From contig CALKFY010000038.1 of the NCBI GenBank assembly GCA_938084925.1, positions 1 to 64,000 on the forward strand: a stretch of DNA of 64,000 nucleotides, in the 5' to 3' direction. How positions within the stretch are numbered: position 1 is the stretch's first letter; every line of letters starts with the position of its first letter. The notes beneath the pieces were generated by a model. That model was not told the origin of the DNA, searched no databases, and was given only the letters and a program-made list of their open reading frames with translations. Position numbers and translations under genes: made by a program. This DNA comes from an uncultured Pseudomonadales bacterium (GTDB lineage: Bacteria > Pseudomonadota > Gammaproteobacteria > Pseudomonadales > Balneatricaceae). Positions 21,694 to 32,983 of the stretch are shown here, one piece after another.

Positions 21694-23745
21694 ATGCCCA
21701 GAATAGCCACAACCTGCCCTCACGACTGCCCTAGCACTTGCGCTCTGCAAGTGGAACGTCTAGATCAGAACACCATTGGTGGTGTCTACGCGTCCAAGGA
21801 CAATAGCTACACACAAGGCGTACTATGCGCCAAGGTAGCGCGTTACGCAGACCGCGTGCATCATCCTGACCGACTGACAAGCCCCCTACTACGTGTTGGC
21901 CCTAAGGGCGTGGGCAAAGAATCCTATCGCGAGATTGATTGGGACACAGCATTAGATATTTTGGCTGACCGATTTCGTAACATTGCCAAAGAACATGGTG
22001 CGCAATCCATCTGGCCTTATTATTACGCTGGCACTATGGGCTTGGTACAAAGGGATAGCATTAACCGTTTGACCCGAGCCCTGGGCTATACACGTCAGAA
22101 GTCTACTATTTGCGTAGGTATTTCTGATGCTGGCTTTATAGCGGCAACGGGCGCCAAACGAGGCGTTGACCCGCGTGAAGTAAAGCATAGCAAGTTAGTT
22201 GTGGTTTGGGGTGGCAACCCTGTACATACACAAATCAATTTTATGCACCACATTACCAAAGCCAAGATTAATAACGATGCTAAATTGGTTGTCATTGACC
22301 CCTATGAAACGGCCACGGCTAAAAAAGCCGATCTACACCTCATGCTACGCCCTGGTACTGACGGCGCCCTAGCGACCGGAGTTATGCATTACTTGTTTGC
22401 CAATGACTTGGTAGATTGGGACTACTTAGAAGAATACACAGACGACCCACACGGTTTAGCCGAACATGTGAAGCATCGAGATCTTGATTGGGCGGCTGAT
22501 ATCACTGGCGTTCCGGCTGCGCAAATAGCTGAATTCGCCCAACTCTACGGCGCTACCCCCCAGTCCTTTTTGCGTCTAGGCTATGGTTTTACGCGTTCCC
22601 GTAATGGTGCTTTCAATATGCATGCGGCAGCATGTTTGCCTGCTGTCACAGGCGCTTGGCAACACCTAGGCGGAGGTGCGCTGTATAGTAATGGTGGGCT
22701 CTATCCAATTAACCAGCGACTAGTTGTTGGTGCAGACTTGCCTACGCCTAGAGGCAGATACCTAGATCAGTCCCGTATTGGCCCCATACTCACAGGTAGC
22801 GACTACGATTTACAGGGCCAAGGTCCTATAAAAGCGATGTTGATCCAAAACACCAATCCTATGGTGGTGGCGCCAGAATCAAAACTTGTACACCAAGGCA
22901 TGGCCAGAGAAGACCTTTGGCTATGTGTGCATGAACAGTTTATGACAGAAACAGCCGCTATGGCTGATCTCGTATTACCCGCTACTATGTTTGTTGAGCA
23001 CAATGACATTTATGCCAGCGGTGGCCATACTCACCTACAGCTAGGTCGAAAAGTGATCGATGGCCCTGATTTGTGCCGCAGTAACAACTGGCTTATCAAT
23101 GAGCTTGGCAAGCGCCTTGGCGCCACGTCAGAAGCTTTTTATATGAGTGATATAGAGCTAGTTAAAGATTTAGTGGAGCGCAGTGGCTTAGATTGGGCCA
23201 AGATGTCAGCTGACAATTGGATTGATTGTGCTTTGCCATTTGAAACTGCTCACTATTTAGACGGCTTTGGCCATGCCGATGGCAAGTTTCACTTCCGCCA
23301 TGGCTGGCAAAAGATACCGCGCAGCAAGGTTAAACTATCAGGTTTCCCCGATCACGTGGCGATTACTGATGAAGTTGCTGGTGATCGACAGTGGCGCTTG
23401 ATAACCGCTCCAGCAAGGCATTTTTTAAACACCTCGTTTAACGAATCACCTATTAGTCAGAAACTGGAAAAACGTGCAGACCTACTGATTCATGTAGATG
23501 ATTTAAAAGATCTAGGATTAGAGGATGGAGCCGAAGTGATGATTGGTAACCGACATGGTTCGCTTGTCATACCGGCTAAAGCCACCAAAGGCATATTACC
23601 AGGAACCCTTGTGTGCGAAAGCTTGTGGCCTAACAAGGCTTTTAAACAAGGTGTTGGGATTAATTTGCTAACTAGTGCTCATGAAGCCTTCCCTAACGGT
23701 GGTGCCGTATTCCACGACACCGCCGTTTGGCTAAAGCCAGCCTAA
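21694..23745 (+). CDS. Molybdopterin-dependent oxidoreductase (DMSO reductase superfamily, N-terminal 4Fe-4S motif), substrate unknown
   Basis: TTCPHDCPSTCALQVE...GVLCAKVARYADR cluster motif, IWPYYYAGTMGLVQRDSINRLTRALG, C-terminal MoCo dinucleotide-binding domain; start chosen at MPRIATTCP. Confidence 0.9.
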   Translation: MPRIATTCPHDCPSTCALQVERLDQNTIGGVYASKDNSYTQGVLCAKVARYADRVHHPDRLTSPLLRVGPKGVGKESYREIDWDTALDILADRFRNIAKEHGAQSIWPYYYAGTMGLVQRDSINRLTRALGYTRQKSTICVGISDAGFIAATGAKRGVDPREVKHSKLVVVWGGNPVHTQINFMHHITKAKINNDAKLVVIDPYETATAKKADLHLMLRPGTDGALATGVMHYLFANDLVDWDYLEEYTDDPHGLAEHVKHRDLDWAADITGVPAAQIAEFAQLYGATPQSFLRLGYGFTRSRNGAFNMHAAACLPAVTGAWQHLGGGALYSNGGLYPINQRLVVGADLPTPRGRYLDQSRIGPILTGSDYDLQGQGPIKAMLIQNTNPMVVAPESKLVHQGMAREDLWLCVHEQFMTETAAMADLVLPATMFVEHNDIYASGGHTHLQLGRKVIDGPDLCRSNNWLINELGKRLGATSEAFYMSDIELVKDLVERSGLDWAKMSADNWIDCALPFETAHYLDGFGHADGKFHFRHGWQKIPRSKVKLSGFPDHVAITDEVAGDRQWRLITAPARHFLNTSFNESPISQKLEKRADLLIHVDDLKDLGLEDGAEVMIGNRHGSLVIPAKATKGILPGTLVCESLWPNKAFKQGVGINLLTSAHEAFPNGGAVFHDTAVWLKPA

Positions 23746-23765
23746 GCATTTGTCTAACTACTGGT

Positions 23766-24842
23766 TTAGCTGTGAATATTGGTGTTGCGGCTTTGGCTCC
23801 ACAGACGTGTAGAAACGGTTTCAACTACGCTAGATGCGGCCAAACCTAGCTTTTCACCCACGCTTTTCTTTTCTTCGTAGCTAACCAAAATAACCGAAGC
23901 GTCTTGCTTCACTAGTTGCTGTAAGTAATCATCGGATGTGCCCAAGGCATCAACAAGGTTGTTTGTTAACGCTTGCTGGCCGTACCAAACATCGCCATTT
24001 GCCACTTCTTTGATATTCACTTGTGGGCGTTGCTGGGCAACCCAGTCTTTAAACAAATCATGAGTGATTTGTAGGTCTTCCATAAATTTGTCTTTGCCTT
24101 TCCGCGTATTCTCACCCATTACCGTTAGGCTGCGCTTATGCTCGCCCGCTGTAAGTACGTCTACGTCGATGTCGTGTTTCTTAAGTAGGCGATGAATGTT
24201 GGGGACTTCGGCCACAACGCCGATAGAACCTAAGATGGCAAACGGTGCCGCCACGATCTTGTTGCCAAGGCAGGCCATCATATAGCCACCACTAGCAGCT
24301 ACCTTATCGACACAAATGGTCAAATTAAGGTTAGCTGCACGTATACGTTCTAACTGTGACGCGGCAAGGCCGTAGGCGTGTACCATGCCACCGGCAGATT
24401 CCAGGCGTAAAACAATTTCATCTTGTGGCTGAGCCACGGATAAAACAGCGGTAATTTCTTGACGCAGTTCTTCTACTGCGGAAGCGCGAATGTCGCCATC
24501 AAAGTCCAGTACGTAGTGCTGCGGTTTAACTTCGACTGGAGTGTCATCAGACTTACTTTTGTTTTGCTTAGCAAGTTTTTTAGCTTGCTTCTCTTCTTCT
24601 TTAAGCTGCTTGTCCTGAGCTTTGCGGCGGCTCTTAAGCTGATACTTATCCATGATTAAATCTTCAATGGTATCAGTCATGTCTTCGACATCTTCATTGT
24701 ATTTACGTACTTCAATATAGCCCTGCTTTGGTGTGCGTCGCGCCTGACCGGCAGCCACCATAAGGCCGATAATAGCCCCTATAGCGATAACCACCGTAAC
24801 AGCCTTAGCCAAAAACAAACCGTATTCTTGTAGAAATTCCAA
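23766..24842 (-). CDS. sohB: Inner membrane protease SohB (S49 family)
   Basis: N-terminal TM, VLRLESAGGMVHAYGLAASQL, VDKVAASGGYMMACLGNKIVAAPFAILGSIGVV. Confidence 0.93.
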   Translation of the reverse strand: MEFLQEYGLFLAKAVTVVIAIGAIIGLMVAAGQARRTPKQGYIEVRKYNEDVEDMTDTIEDLIMDKYQLKSRRKAQDKQLKEEEKQAKKLAKQNKSKSDDTPVEVKPQHYVLDFDGDIRASAVEELRQEITAVLSVAQPQDEIVLRLESAGGMVHAYGLAASQLERIRAANLNLTICVDKVAASGGYMMACLGNKIVAAPFAILGSIGVVAEVPNIHRLLKKHDIDVDVLTAGEHKRSLTVMGENTRKGKDKFMEDLQITHDLFKDWVAQQRPQVNIKEVANGDVWYGQQALTNNLVDALGTSDDYLQQLVKQDASVILVSYEEKKSVGEKLGLAASSVVETVSTRLWSQSRNTNIHS

Positions 24843-25041
24843 ACTGATATCCTCGAAAGAGAAGCATGTATGTTGTTGATGCGCGGAAAAGTATCCTTCT
24901 GACCTACTTTATAGTGGTGATTAGATAAGATAACAAGCTATAGATGGTAGGCTTTAAATTAATTTTCAAACGACTGTTTGATTTTTTCACTAATAAAGCC
25001 TAGAATCAGGTTTTTCATCAATCCAAACATAGGATATCCAA

Positions 25042-25356
25042 ATGGCTGTAGCAGAAATTATGGCGCGTCTAGCTGGTGCATTCAACGCAGACGAAGCTGA
25101 CGATCTAGAAGCAACCTTTCAGTTCATGATTGACGGCGACGACGATTTTTACATTACTATTGAAAACGAAGCTTGTGAAGCATCCATGGGTGAACACGAT
25201 GATCCAGATATCACCATGATAATGGACGTAGACACGCTTAAAGAGATCGTGACTGGCGAACTAGACGGCATGCAAGCCTTTATGGGTGGCCGCCTGAAAG
25301 CTGAAGGCGACGTTATGCTAGGCACCCGCCTAAGCCAATTGTTTGATCTAAGCTAA
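25042..25356 (+). CDS. SCP2 sterol-binding domain protein
   Basis: Small stand-alone SCP2 fold: MIMDVDTLKEIVTGELDGMQAFMGGRLKAEGDVMLGTRLSQLF. Confidence 0.85.
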   Translation: MAVAEIMARLAGAFNADEADDLEATFQFMIDGDDDFYITIENEACEASMGEHDDPDITMIMDVDTLKEIVTGELDGMQAFMGGRLKAEGDVMLGTRLSQLFDLS

Positions 25357-25358
25357 GC

Positions 25359-26081
25359 TTAAACAGATTTTGCCAGGCCTATATCAACAAGTTGTCGTGC
25401 TATCGAGAACTTGGGCGGCAAATCCGGTAGGCAGTCTGGGTTAAACCAGTCTGCCTCATCAATTTCTATACCATCTTCCTGAATTTCACCTGACTCGTAA
25501 GTGGCCATAAAGCCCATCATTAATGAATGGGGGAATGACCAAGACTGGCTACCCACGTACTCTAAGTCACGTATCTCTATACCCACTTCTTCCCTAACCT
25601 CACGATGCACAGCTGCCTCGATAGTTTCACCGGCTTCGACAAAACCCGCTAAGGCGCTAAAACGACCGGCAGGAAAACGCGTATTGTGCGCCAACAAAAT
25701 GCCTTTAGGGCCTGTGATCACAACAATGACACAAGGTGATAAGCGTGGATACTGTGTATGAGCACAAGTCTCACAGTGCATGCCATAATCAGACTTGTGT
25801 AACTGCGTTGCCTGACCACAGCGGCCGCAATACTGATGATCCCGTAACCAATGCGAAAGCTGTAAGGCTCTGGCCAGCAAATCTGCCTGAGCTGCAGGCA
25901 GTACCGACATCATTTCACGACCATGGTGAGAAACTAACTGGCATTCTTGATCAGATTCCAATACCTGTAGATACACGTCTTCGCCATCAAGTTCCGCAAC
26001 GAACAAAGGTTGCTCCAGCCAAGCCACATGGCTTAGTTGACTAGCCTCAGTATGCAGCCAAGTATCTTCAGTGGCAGACAT
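25359..26081 (-). CDS. nudC: NAD(+) diphosphatase
   Basis: Zinc ribbon (CGRCGQAT...CETCAHTQYPRLSPCVI) and Nudix box (GFVEAGETIEAAVHREVREEVG); start chosen at MSATEDTW. Confidence 0.93.
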   Translation of the reverse strand: MSATEDTWLHTEASQLSHVAWLEQPLFVAELDGEDVYLQVLESDQECQLVSHHGREMMSVLPAAQADLLARALQLSHWLRDHQYCGRCGQATQLHKSDYGMHCETCAHTQYPRLSPCVIVVITGPKGILLAHNTRFPAGRFSALAGFVEAGETIEAAVHREVREEVGIEIRDLEYVGSQSWSFPHSLMMGFMATYESGEIQEDGIEIDEADWFNPDCLPDLPPKFSIARQLVDIGLAKSV

Positions 26082-26314
26082 AATATTGCCGCCTTGCATA
26101 TAGATATAACGGCTGGTTATTGATGTAGCTTCACTTCTATTCTTTATATGCATAAAAACTAGACCTTTGGTGCATAGTGTCACATTGATTAAAGCGCTTT
26201 AAACACGTAAAATGTTGCGCCAAATCAAAGTTTAACACATCACTGCTTGCTACCTACAAGTGCCCGACAGTGTCCAGTTTGAATAAATTATAAATCATTA
26301 TAGGATCCGCTCTT

Positions 26315-27820
26315 ATGCAACAAGCCAACACCCTGTTTCAGGCTTTTCAGGCAAACTTCCTAGGTAATTCGCCTACTTGGTACAAGCAGGTAATTCTAGG
26401 TTTCCTAATTATCAACCCAATCCTGATGGCTACTGCCGGTCCAACTATTGCTGGCTGGATACTAATTTTTGAATTCATTTTCACTTTAGCCCTAGCGCTT
26501 AAGTGCTACCCACTTCAGCCAGGTGGTTTGCTAGCCATTGAAGCAATCGCCATTGGTCTAGCATCTCCATACGGTGTTTACCACGAAGTATCAGCTAACT
26601 TACAAGTTATCTTGTTGTTGATGTTCATGGTTGCTGGCATCTACTTTATGAAAGACATGCTATTGGATGTATTCACCCGCTTGCTAGTAGGTGTGCGCTC
26701 CAAAATGCTATTGTCTTTGCTGTTCAGCATGTCTGCTGCCCTATTGTCTGCCTTCTTGGATGCGCTAACAGTAACAGCGGTACTAATCAGTGTTTCTGTT
26801 GGTTTCTACGGTGTTTATCACAAGGCGGCATCACAAGCTGGTTCTCACGCCCATGACCACGCCAACGATGACTTGTTGCATGAACATCATCGTGAAGATT
26901 TAGAACAGTTCCGAGCTTTCCTACGTAGCTTGATGATGCACGGTGCCGTTGGTACAGCACTAGGTGGCGTAATGACCCTAGTAGGCGAACCACAAAACCT
27001 ACTTATTGCCGAGAAAGCTGGCTGGAACTTCGTTGAATTCTTCTTAATGATGGCTCCAGTTACCTTACCTGTATTTGGCATTGGTATCCTAACTTGTATC
27101 GTTACTGAGAAGTTCAAAATCTTTGGTTACGGCGCTCAGTTACCTGATGCAGTACGCACAGTTCTTGAAGAATTCGCTACTCGTGAAAAGGAAAAGCGCA
27201 CCTTGCGTGACAAGGCTGCTTTGATAATTCAAGGTATCGTGGCTTTGCTACTTGTATTCGCTTTGGCTTTCCACATTGCTGAGGTTGGTCTAGTTGGTTT
27301 GATGATCATCATCCTATTGACTGCTTTCAACGGTATTGTTGAAGAACACCAAATTGGTCATGCTTTTGAAGAAGCTCTACCGTTTACCGCCCTTTTGGTA
27401 GTTTTCTTCTCTATCGTAACCGTGATTCATGAACAGCACCTGTTCAACCCAATCATCGATTACGTATTGAGCCTAGAGCGCGGCGTACAGCCAAGTGTAT
27501 TCTTCGTAGCTAACGGTATCTTGTCAGCTATCAGTGACAACGTGTTCGTAGCCACTATCTACATCAACGAAGTTAAGGCTGCGTTTGATGCCGGCACTAT
27601 TGATCGTGCACACTTTGATACCCTAGCTATTGCTATCAACACTGGTACTAACTTGCCAAGTGTGGCAACGCCTAACGGTCAAGCTGCCTTCTTGTTCTTG
27701 TTGACCTCTGCTGTGGCACCATTGATTCGCTTGTCTTACGGCACCATGGTATACATGGCTCTACCTTATACCATCACCATGAGTCTGATGGGTTACTTTG
27801 CTGTGCTTAACTTTATCTAA
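26315..27820 (+). CDS. nhaB: Na(+)/H(+) antiporter NhaB
   Basis: [59 protein letters not shown]. Confidence 0.96.
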   Translation: MQQANTLFQAFQANFLGNSPTWYKQVILGFLIINPILMATAGPTIAGWILIFEFIFTLALALKCYPLQPGGLLAIEAIAIGLASPYGVYHEVSANLQVILLLMFMVAGIYFMKDMLLDVFTRLLVGVRSKMLLSLLFSMSAALLSAFLDALTVTAVLISVSVGFYGVYHKAASQAGSHAHDHANDDLLHEHHREDLEQFRAFLRSLMMHGAVGTALGGVMTLVGEPQNLLIAEKAGWNFVEFFLMMAPVTLPVFGIGILTCIVTEKFKIFGYGAQLPDAVRTVLEEFATREKEKRTLRDKAALIIQGIVALLLVFALAFHIAEVGLVGLMIIILLTAFNGIVEEHQIGHAFEEALPFTALLVVFFSIVTVIHEQHLFNPIIDYVLSLERGVQPSVFFVANGILSAISDNVFVATIYINEVKAAFDAGTIDRAHFDTLAIAINTGTNLPSVATPNGQAAFLFLLTSAVAPLIRLSYGTMVYMALPYTITMSLMGYFAVLNFI

Positions 27821-27847
27821 GCGCATTTAGGAGTTACGTCCAAGCAT

Positions 27848-27877
27848 AAAAAAAGCCGCTCAATTGAGCGGCTTTTT
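27848..27877. terminator. Bidirectional terminator between nhaB and dnaQ
   Basis: AAAAAAGCCGCTCAATTGAGCGGCTTTTT. Confidence 0.9.
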
Positions 27878-27929
27878 CGTATCTAGGTGCTTATAGGGCC
27901 AGACCTCAGCTCCGACCTCGCTTATAGCT

Positions 27930-28670
27930 TTATTCAGTAGAGCTTTCTACTTCAGTCCACATAGCAGAACCACCAGCGGCTTTGGCTACCACTTCAAGCT
28001 TATCAGCGTGAGCTATCAGCTCTTCACTGCTAGCATACACTACGGTTAGGCCACCGCCATCAACACGGGTCTGCACTTGTTTAGCGTTATCGCCTTGACC
28101 CGCTTCGGCGTCATTGCCGGCTAGCAGCAAGTTGGTTTGACCACCGGTCATAGCAAGATAAACGTCTGCTAGTATCTCGGAGTCCAACAAGGCCCCGTGT
28201 AGCTCACGGTGACCGTTATCTATGTAGTAACGTCGGCATAAGGCATCTAGGTTGTTCTTTTGCCCAGGATGCTTCTGACGCGCCATAATCAAGGAATCGG
28301 TAACATCACAGATGTCACGAATCTTAGGTAACTTAGTACCACGAGCTTTGGCTAGCATGCCTAACTCGTTGTCAAGGAAGCCAACGTCAAAAGGCGCGTT
28401 ATGGATAATTAGCTCAGCACCATCGATATAAGCCAAAAACTCATCAGCTACAGCCGCGAATACAGGCTTATCGGCCAAGAACTCTTCTGTGATACCGTGT
28501 ACAGCCTGGGCTTCCATGGGTACATCACGTTCTGGCTGTATATATTGATGATAGTTGTTGCCCGTTAGACGACGGTTAATCATCTCCACGGCACCAATTT
28601 CTACCAGCTTGTCACCCCGTTTAGGGTCAAGGCCTGTAGTTTCCGTATCTAGTACGACTATTCTTCCCAC
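27930..28670 (-). CDS. dnaQ: DNA polymerase III epsilon subunit
   Basis: IVVLDTETTGLDPKRGDKLVEIGAVE, HNAPFDVGFLDNEL. Confidence 0.95.
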   Translation of the reverse strand: MGRIVVLDTETTGLDPKRGDKLVEIGAVEMINRRLTGNNYHQYIQPERDVPMEAQAVHGITEEFLADKPVFAAVADEFLAYIDGAELIIHNAPFDVGFLDNELGMLAKARGTKLPKIRDICDVTDSLIMARQKHPGQKNNLDALCRRYYIDNGHRELHGALLDSEILADVYLAMTGGQTNLLLAGNDAEAGQGDNAKQVQTRVDGGGLTVVYASSEELIAHADKLEVVAKAAGGSAMWTEVESSTE

Positions 28671-28735
28671 TGTTACACTCTCATGTTTACTAAGATAATC
28701 TTAGCTTATCAATTATAAGCGACCAGTAACCAACC

Positions 28736-29170
28736 CTATACCTGCTCTGCAGCGCCTAGGTTTGCTAGCTGATCGGCAATTTCGTTTTCCTCATGACCAC
28801 TATGGCCTTTCACCCAGTGCCAGTGCACTTCGTGTTTTTGTACCTGTTGGTCTAGCTGTTGCCATAGGTCGGCATTCTTTACTGGCTTGCGCGCAGCGGT
28901 CATCCAACCTTTGGCTTTCCAGCCGTGAATCCACTCGGTAATACCTTGGCGCACATACTGGGAGTCAGTTGTAAGCTGTACAACACAAGGACGCTTGAGG
29001 GCGGCTAAGCCCTTGATCGCGGCCATTAGCTCCATGCGGTTGTTAGTGGTGAGTATCTCGCCACCATGTAAACGCTTATCTTGTTGCTTGTAACGCATTA
29101 GTACGCCCCAACCACCTGGCCCCGGATTACCTTTACAGGCACCGTCCGTGAACATTTCAATCTCATCCAT
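28736..29170 (-). CDS. rnhA: Ribonuclease HI
   Basis: [53 protein letters not shown]. Confidence 0.97.
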   Translation of the reverse strand: MDEIEMFTDGACKGNPGPGGWGVLMRYKQQDKRLHGGEILTTNNRMELMAAIKGLAALKRPCVVQLTTDSQYVRQGITEWIHGWKAKGWMTAARKPVKNADLWQQLDQQVQKHEVHWHWVKGHSGHEENEIADQLANLGAAEQV

Positions 29171-29931
29171 TACTTTTGTCTCGACCTAACTTGGCCATCT
29201 ACTTTTGCTAAACCTAATTGCGGGCGTCTAATCTTGGCACGCCAAGATGGCTTGTGATTGCGCAAACGCGTTTCCTGCTTAACAGCGCTCATGACATACA
29301 CAGCACCAAAGCGTTTGGCGAACCCCTGCCCCAAGCGTTCCATTTTAACAGTACGCTGCAACCATTTGTGATTATTTATAGGTAATCGGTAAAAACTTCG
29401 GCTACATTCGACTACTTTGAAATTTAATAGACTCAACCAGTCCTGCAAGCGCTGAGCAGACAAGAAACGGTTCTTCCATGGAAAGCCTCGATGCATACGC
29501 AGAGCACGCCACAACCCCCATGAGCTGTATGGATTAAAACCACAAATAATCATGCGCCCACCGGGCATCACTACTCTTGCTGCCTCGCGCAGCATATCAT
29601 GGGGATCTTGGGAGATATCAAAGACGTGCTGTATAACCAATGCCTGCACGGAGTCATTAGCCAAGGGCAAATTATGGGGGTCCATAATAACTTGCGTATC
29701 CATACCGGCGTGAGCGCCTAGCAAGATAGTACGGGGCATATTGGCAGAAAGCTGTGCTGCGCAATCTGAGCCAGGGCCCACGTGTACACGATAGACGCCA
29801 AAGCATTGTTTTAAATGGCTGCCTAGCTCATGATTTTCTGATTCTAATAAGGCTTGACCAAGGGGGCTTCGCAACCATTCTTCAAAGCTTAGTTGTTCTT
29901 GGTCATAGCTTGTTAAACCACGAATTTGCAT
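29170..29931 (-). CDS. SAM-dependent class I methyltransferase (YafS-like)
   Basis: [23 protein letters not shown]; positioned between rnhA and gloB as in E. coli yafS. Confidence 0.85.
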   Translation of the reverse strand: MQIRGLTSYDQEQLSFEEWLRSPLGQALLESENHELGSHLKQCFGVYRVHVGPGSDCAAQLSANMPRTILLGAHAGMDTQVIMDPHNLPLANDSVQALVIQHVFDISQDPHDMLREAARVVMPGGRMIICGFNPYSSWGLWRALRMHRGFPWKNRFLSAQRLQDWLSLLNFKVVECSRSFYRLPINNHKWLQRTVKMERLGQGFAKRFGAVYVMSAVKQETRLRNHKPSWRAKIRRPQLGLAKVDGQVRSRQK

Positions 29932-30011
29932 AATTTAAACACTTCCACTTGCTAGTCGTTACAAGCAACTATAGGCTTGTAAAATATAAGCGATAAGTAC
30001 CTGAGGCACAA

Positions 30012-30788
30012 ATGACAAATACTATTACACCACTTGCTGCATTTGACGACAATTATATATGGTGTATCGCTGATGCACAGCAAAAAAAAGCGGCTGTTGT
30101 CGACCCAGGTGACGCCCAACCCGTACTCGACTTTATTGAAGAAAATGGCTATGAGCTAGTCGCCATACTAGTAACCCACCACCATTTTGACCATACAGGG
30201 GGCATTACCAAGATTATCGACACCTTAGGCGATATGCCGGTTTACGGCGGTACCGATACCCCTTGCGCCCACATTAATCATCCACTACAAGACAAAGATA
30301 GTATTAATGTATTAGCTCAGGACTTCCAGCTGCTCACTATTCCAGGCCATACCCTTGATCATGTTGCCTACCATGACGCTAAGAACCAACACCTATTTTG
30401 TGGTGACACTTTGTTTCTTGGTGGCTGTGGCCGCGTGTTTGAAGGCACTATGCCGCAAATGCACGCCTCTTTGCACACTCTAATGTCTTTGCCTGCTGAC
30501 ACCTTGGCTTATCCTACGCACGAATACAGCTTAGCCAACTTGGCTTTTGCCGAGGCCGTTGAACCAGACAATCTAGATATACAGAAAGCTATTGAGCAAG
30601 CCCAGAAATTACGCCAAACAGGCACACCAACATTGCCCACGCAACTTGCTACAGAAGCCCTAATCAATCCTTTTGTACGCTGCCATATACCTAGTGTTAT
30701 TGTTGCCGCTCAACAAAGAGCCGAAAGCAAACTCGATAGTCAGGCCGACGTCTTTGCCACCTTAAGAGAATGGAAAAACAACTTTTAA
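30012..30788 (+). CDS. gloB: Hydroxyacylglutathione hydrolase (glyoxalase II)
   Basis: FDDNYIWCI, THHHFDHTGG, GHTLDHVAYH, CGDTLFLGGCGRVFEGT. Confidence 0.96.
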   Translation: MTNTITPLAAFDDNYIWCIADAQQKKAAVVDPGDAQPVLDFIEENGYELVAILVTHHHFDHTGGITKIIDTLGDMPVYGGTDTPCAHINHPLQDKDSINVLAQDFQLLTIPGHTLDHVAYHDAKNQHLFCGDTLFLGGCGRVFEGTMPQMHASLHTLMSLPADTLAYPTHEYSLANLAFAEAVEPDNLDIQKAIEQAQKLRQTGTPTLPTQLATEALINPFVRCHIPSVIVAAQQRAESKLDSQADVFATLREWKNNF

Positions 30789-30913
30789 GCCAATGTCAGG
30801 CCCTTTATAGGCAAAAAAGGCTGAAAACCTTGGCATCAGTAGCCTAGTTTCTTGCAATATGACGTACCTATACCTAAAATTAGGCACTTCTTTTTTGTGC
30901 TACATCTTTGTCC

Positions 30914-32932
30914 ATGCCTCGACTCCCAAGCTTACAACGTAAAACCCCGCTTACCCGCACTAGCCGTTTTTGGCTTGTTGCATCAATGACATTGGTTTTG
31001 TCAGCTTGTGAGCAAAATAGTGTACAACCAAAAATCGCACAAGGTACAACAGCTGAGCAAAAAACCTTACCAACACAAGTTGCCGTTAAAGCTACCGAGC
31101 TAACTACCGAGCAGCAAATAGCAGCCCGCCAAATGTTCTCACCTCGCACCCTTGAGGACTCTCCTTCTGTCGACGTAACGCCAGAAATACAACTAACGCT
31201 AGCAAAACCAGCAGTTGAACAAAGCCCACCAACGAAGCAAGCTGACGTTATCAGATTCAGTAGCGAAGATATTAGCGAAACTGAGCCAACCATAGAATCC
31301 GAACAACAAGACACTGCTGCTCAGTTATTGGCTAAGCCATATGCTGAACTAGGCTTGCCAGAACAACTTGTGGTTGAAACTACTAAAACTCCTGTAGTTA
31401 CTGAATTTACTGACGCTACTAATACACTACCCCAAGCTGCCGCAATCGACCTAGAACAAGTTGTAGTTATCGAGCCAGCGTTACCGGTTGAGCCTGTACA
31501 ACCCCCACCAATTTTGGACCTATGGCAAATAACCGCCAATCACTTTAGCTTACCAGACATTGATGAAACAGCAGCCATTGCTTCACGTATTGCACCTTAT
31601 GATGCCCGCTACCGAAAAAGAACGGATTACATGCAAAAGGTAACCGCACGCTCAAGCCGTTACTATCATTATGTTCTAAGTGAAGTTCTAGAAGCAGGTT
31701 TGCCTGGCGAACTTGCCCTACTACCTTTTATTGAAAGTGGATTTGATACCTTTGCCTATTCCCACGGCCGCGCTGCCGGTGCCTGGCAATTTATCCCATC
31801 TACCGGCCGTATGTTTGGTTTAAAGCAAACCTGGTGGTACGACGGTCGCCGTGACATAGTCGCATCCACTGGCGCAGCGATTAAGTACCTAAGCCAACTA
31901 CATAAGCGTTTTGACAACGATTGGTATTTGGCTATTGCAGCTTATAATGGCGGCCCAGGTACCGTTAGCAAAGCTATTAAGGCTAACAAAAAATTAGGCA
32001 AGGCTACCGATTACTGGTCCTTGAGCCTGCCTAAAGAAACTATGCATTATGTGCCTAAGTTACTGGGTTTCAGCCAAGTTATTTATGATCATGCAGGTAC
32101 TGACAAGCTCACCACCGTTGCTAACGAATCACATTTTGAAATTGTGGGCATTGCATCGCAAATCGATTTAGCCCTAGCCGCAGAACTTGCCGATATCTCG
32201 ATTGAAGAGCTATATCGTTACAACTCTGGTTTCAACCAATTTGCTACGGACCCAGATGGGCCTCATCAGCTAGTATTGCCTATTGAGAAGGCCGCCGCAT
32301 TTAGCGCCAAAATCGATGCTTTACCCGCCACAAAGCGCATTCAATGGCGTCGTATCACCATCAAACAAGGTGATAGCCTTCTAGGCCTGGCCAAGCGTCA
32401 CAATATCTCTGTCGATGCAATTCGATCCCTTAACAACATTCGTGGTAACGTGATTGTAGCCGGCAAGCCACTATTGATCCCAACTGCCAGCAAGGACGCC
32501 CAGGCCTACAGCCTTAGCGCAGCACAGCGGGTGCTTTTACATCAGCAAAAGCAATCTCAAAAGAATGCCAGCAACCGTATAGAACACAAGGTCAAAAGCG
32601 GTGAAAGCCTTTGGCTTATCGCTAAGCAGTACAAGGTGACGGTTAACCAAATCGTTGCTTGGAATAAAATTGGTCTGCGTGCCCCACTACAAATTGGCCA
32701 AAAGCTAAATGTGTGGCCACGTGTACCTAGCACCAAGTTATCTGACGGTTCACGTCAGGTGGTCAAAAAGCTTACTTACAAGGTACGCAGTGGCGACAAC
32801 CTATCCAAGATTGCCTGGCGTTTTAATGTCAGCATCAATGATATCAAGCGTTGGAACGATGACCTCAAGAAGTACATCCAACCAGGTCAAAAGCTTACCC
32901 TCTACATTGACGTGACTAAGTCTCGCAGCTAA
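30914..32932 (+). CDS. mltD: Membrane-bound lytic murein transglycosylase D, lipoprotein with three LysM repeats
   Basis: Lipobox LVLSAC; SLT domain (LALLPFIESGFDTFAYSHGRAAGAWQFIPSTG); three LysM motifs; ATG start at 30914 or TTG at 30908. Confidence 0.94.
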   Translation: MPRLPSLQRKTPLTRTSRFWLVASMTLVLSACEQNSVQPKIAQGTTAEQKTLPTQVAVKATELTTEQQIAARQMFSPRTLEDSPSVDVTPEIQLTLAKPAVEQSPPTKQADVIRFSSEDISETEPTIESEQQDTAAQLLAKPYAELGLPEQLVVETTKTPVVTEFTDATNTLPQAAAIDLEQVVVIEPALPVEPVQPPPILDLWQITANHFSLPDIDETAAIASRIAPYDARYRKRTDYMQKVTARSSRYYHYVLSEVLEAGLPGELALLPFIESGFDTFAYSHGRAAGAWQFIPSTGRMFGLKQTWWYDGRRDIVASTGAAIKYLSQLHKRFDNDWYLAIAAYNGGPGTVSKAIKANKKLGKATDYWSLSLPKETMHYVPKLLGFSQVIYDHAGTDKLTTVANESHFEIVGIASQIDLALAAELADISIEELYRYNSGFNQFATDPDGPHQLVLPIEKAAAFSAKIDALPATKRIQWRRITIKQGDSLLGLAKRHNISVDAIRSLNNIRGNVIVAGKPLLIPTASKDAQAYSLSAAQRVLLHQQKQSQKNASNRIEHKVKSGESLWLIAKQYKVTVNQIVAWNKIGLRAPLQIGQKLNVWPRVPSTKLSDGSRQVVKKLTYKVRSGDNLSKIAWRFNVSINDIKRWNDDLKKYIQPGQKLTLYIDVTKSRS

Positions 32933-32983
32933 ATCTTCGCCCTAATTAGTGGCACTAACATTGACGTTTGTGCCAAGCAACCG

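Noticed and set aside
30880-31539. Ser/Cys/Val-rich minus-strand ORFs opposite the mltD N-terminal region
   Set aside because: Low-complexity shadow of the T/P/E/Q-rich MltD linker; no domain.
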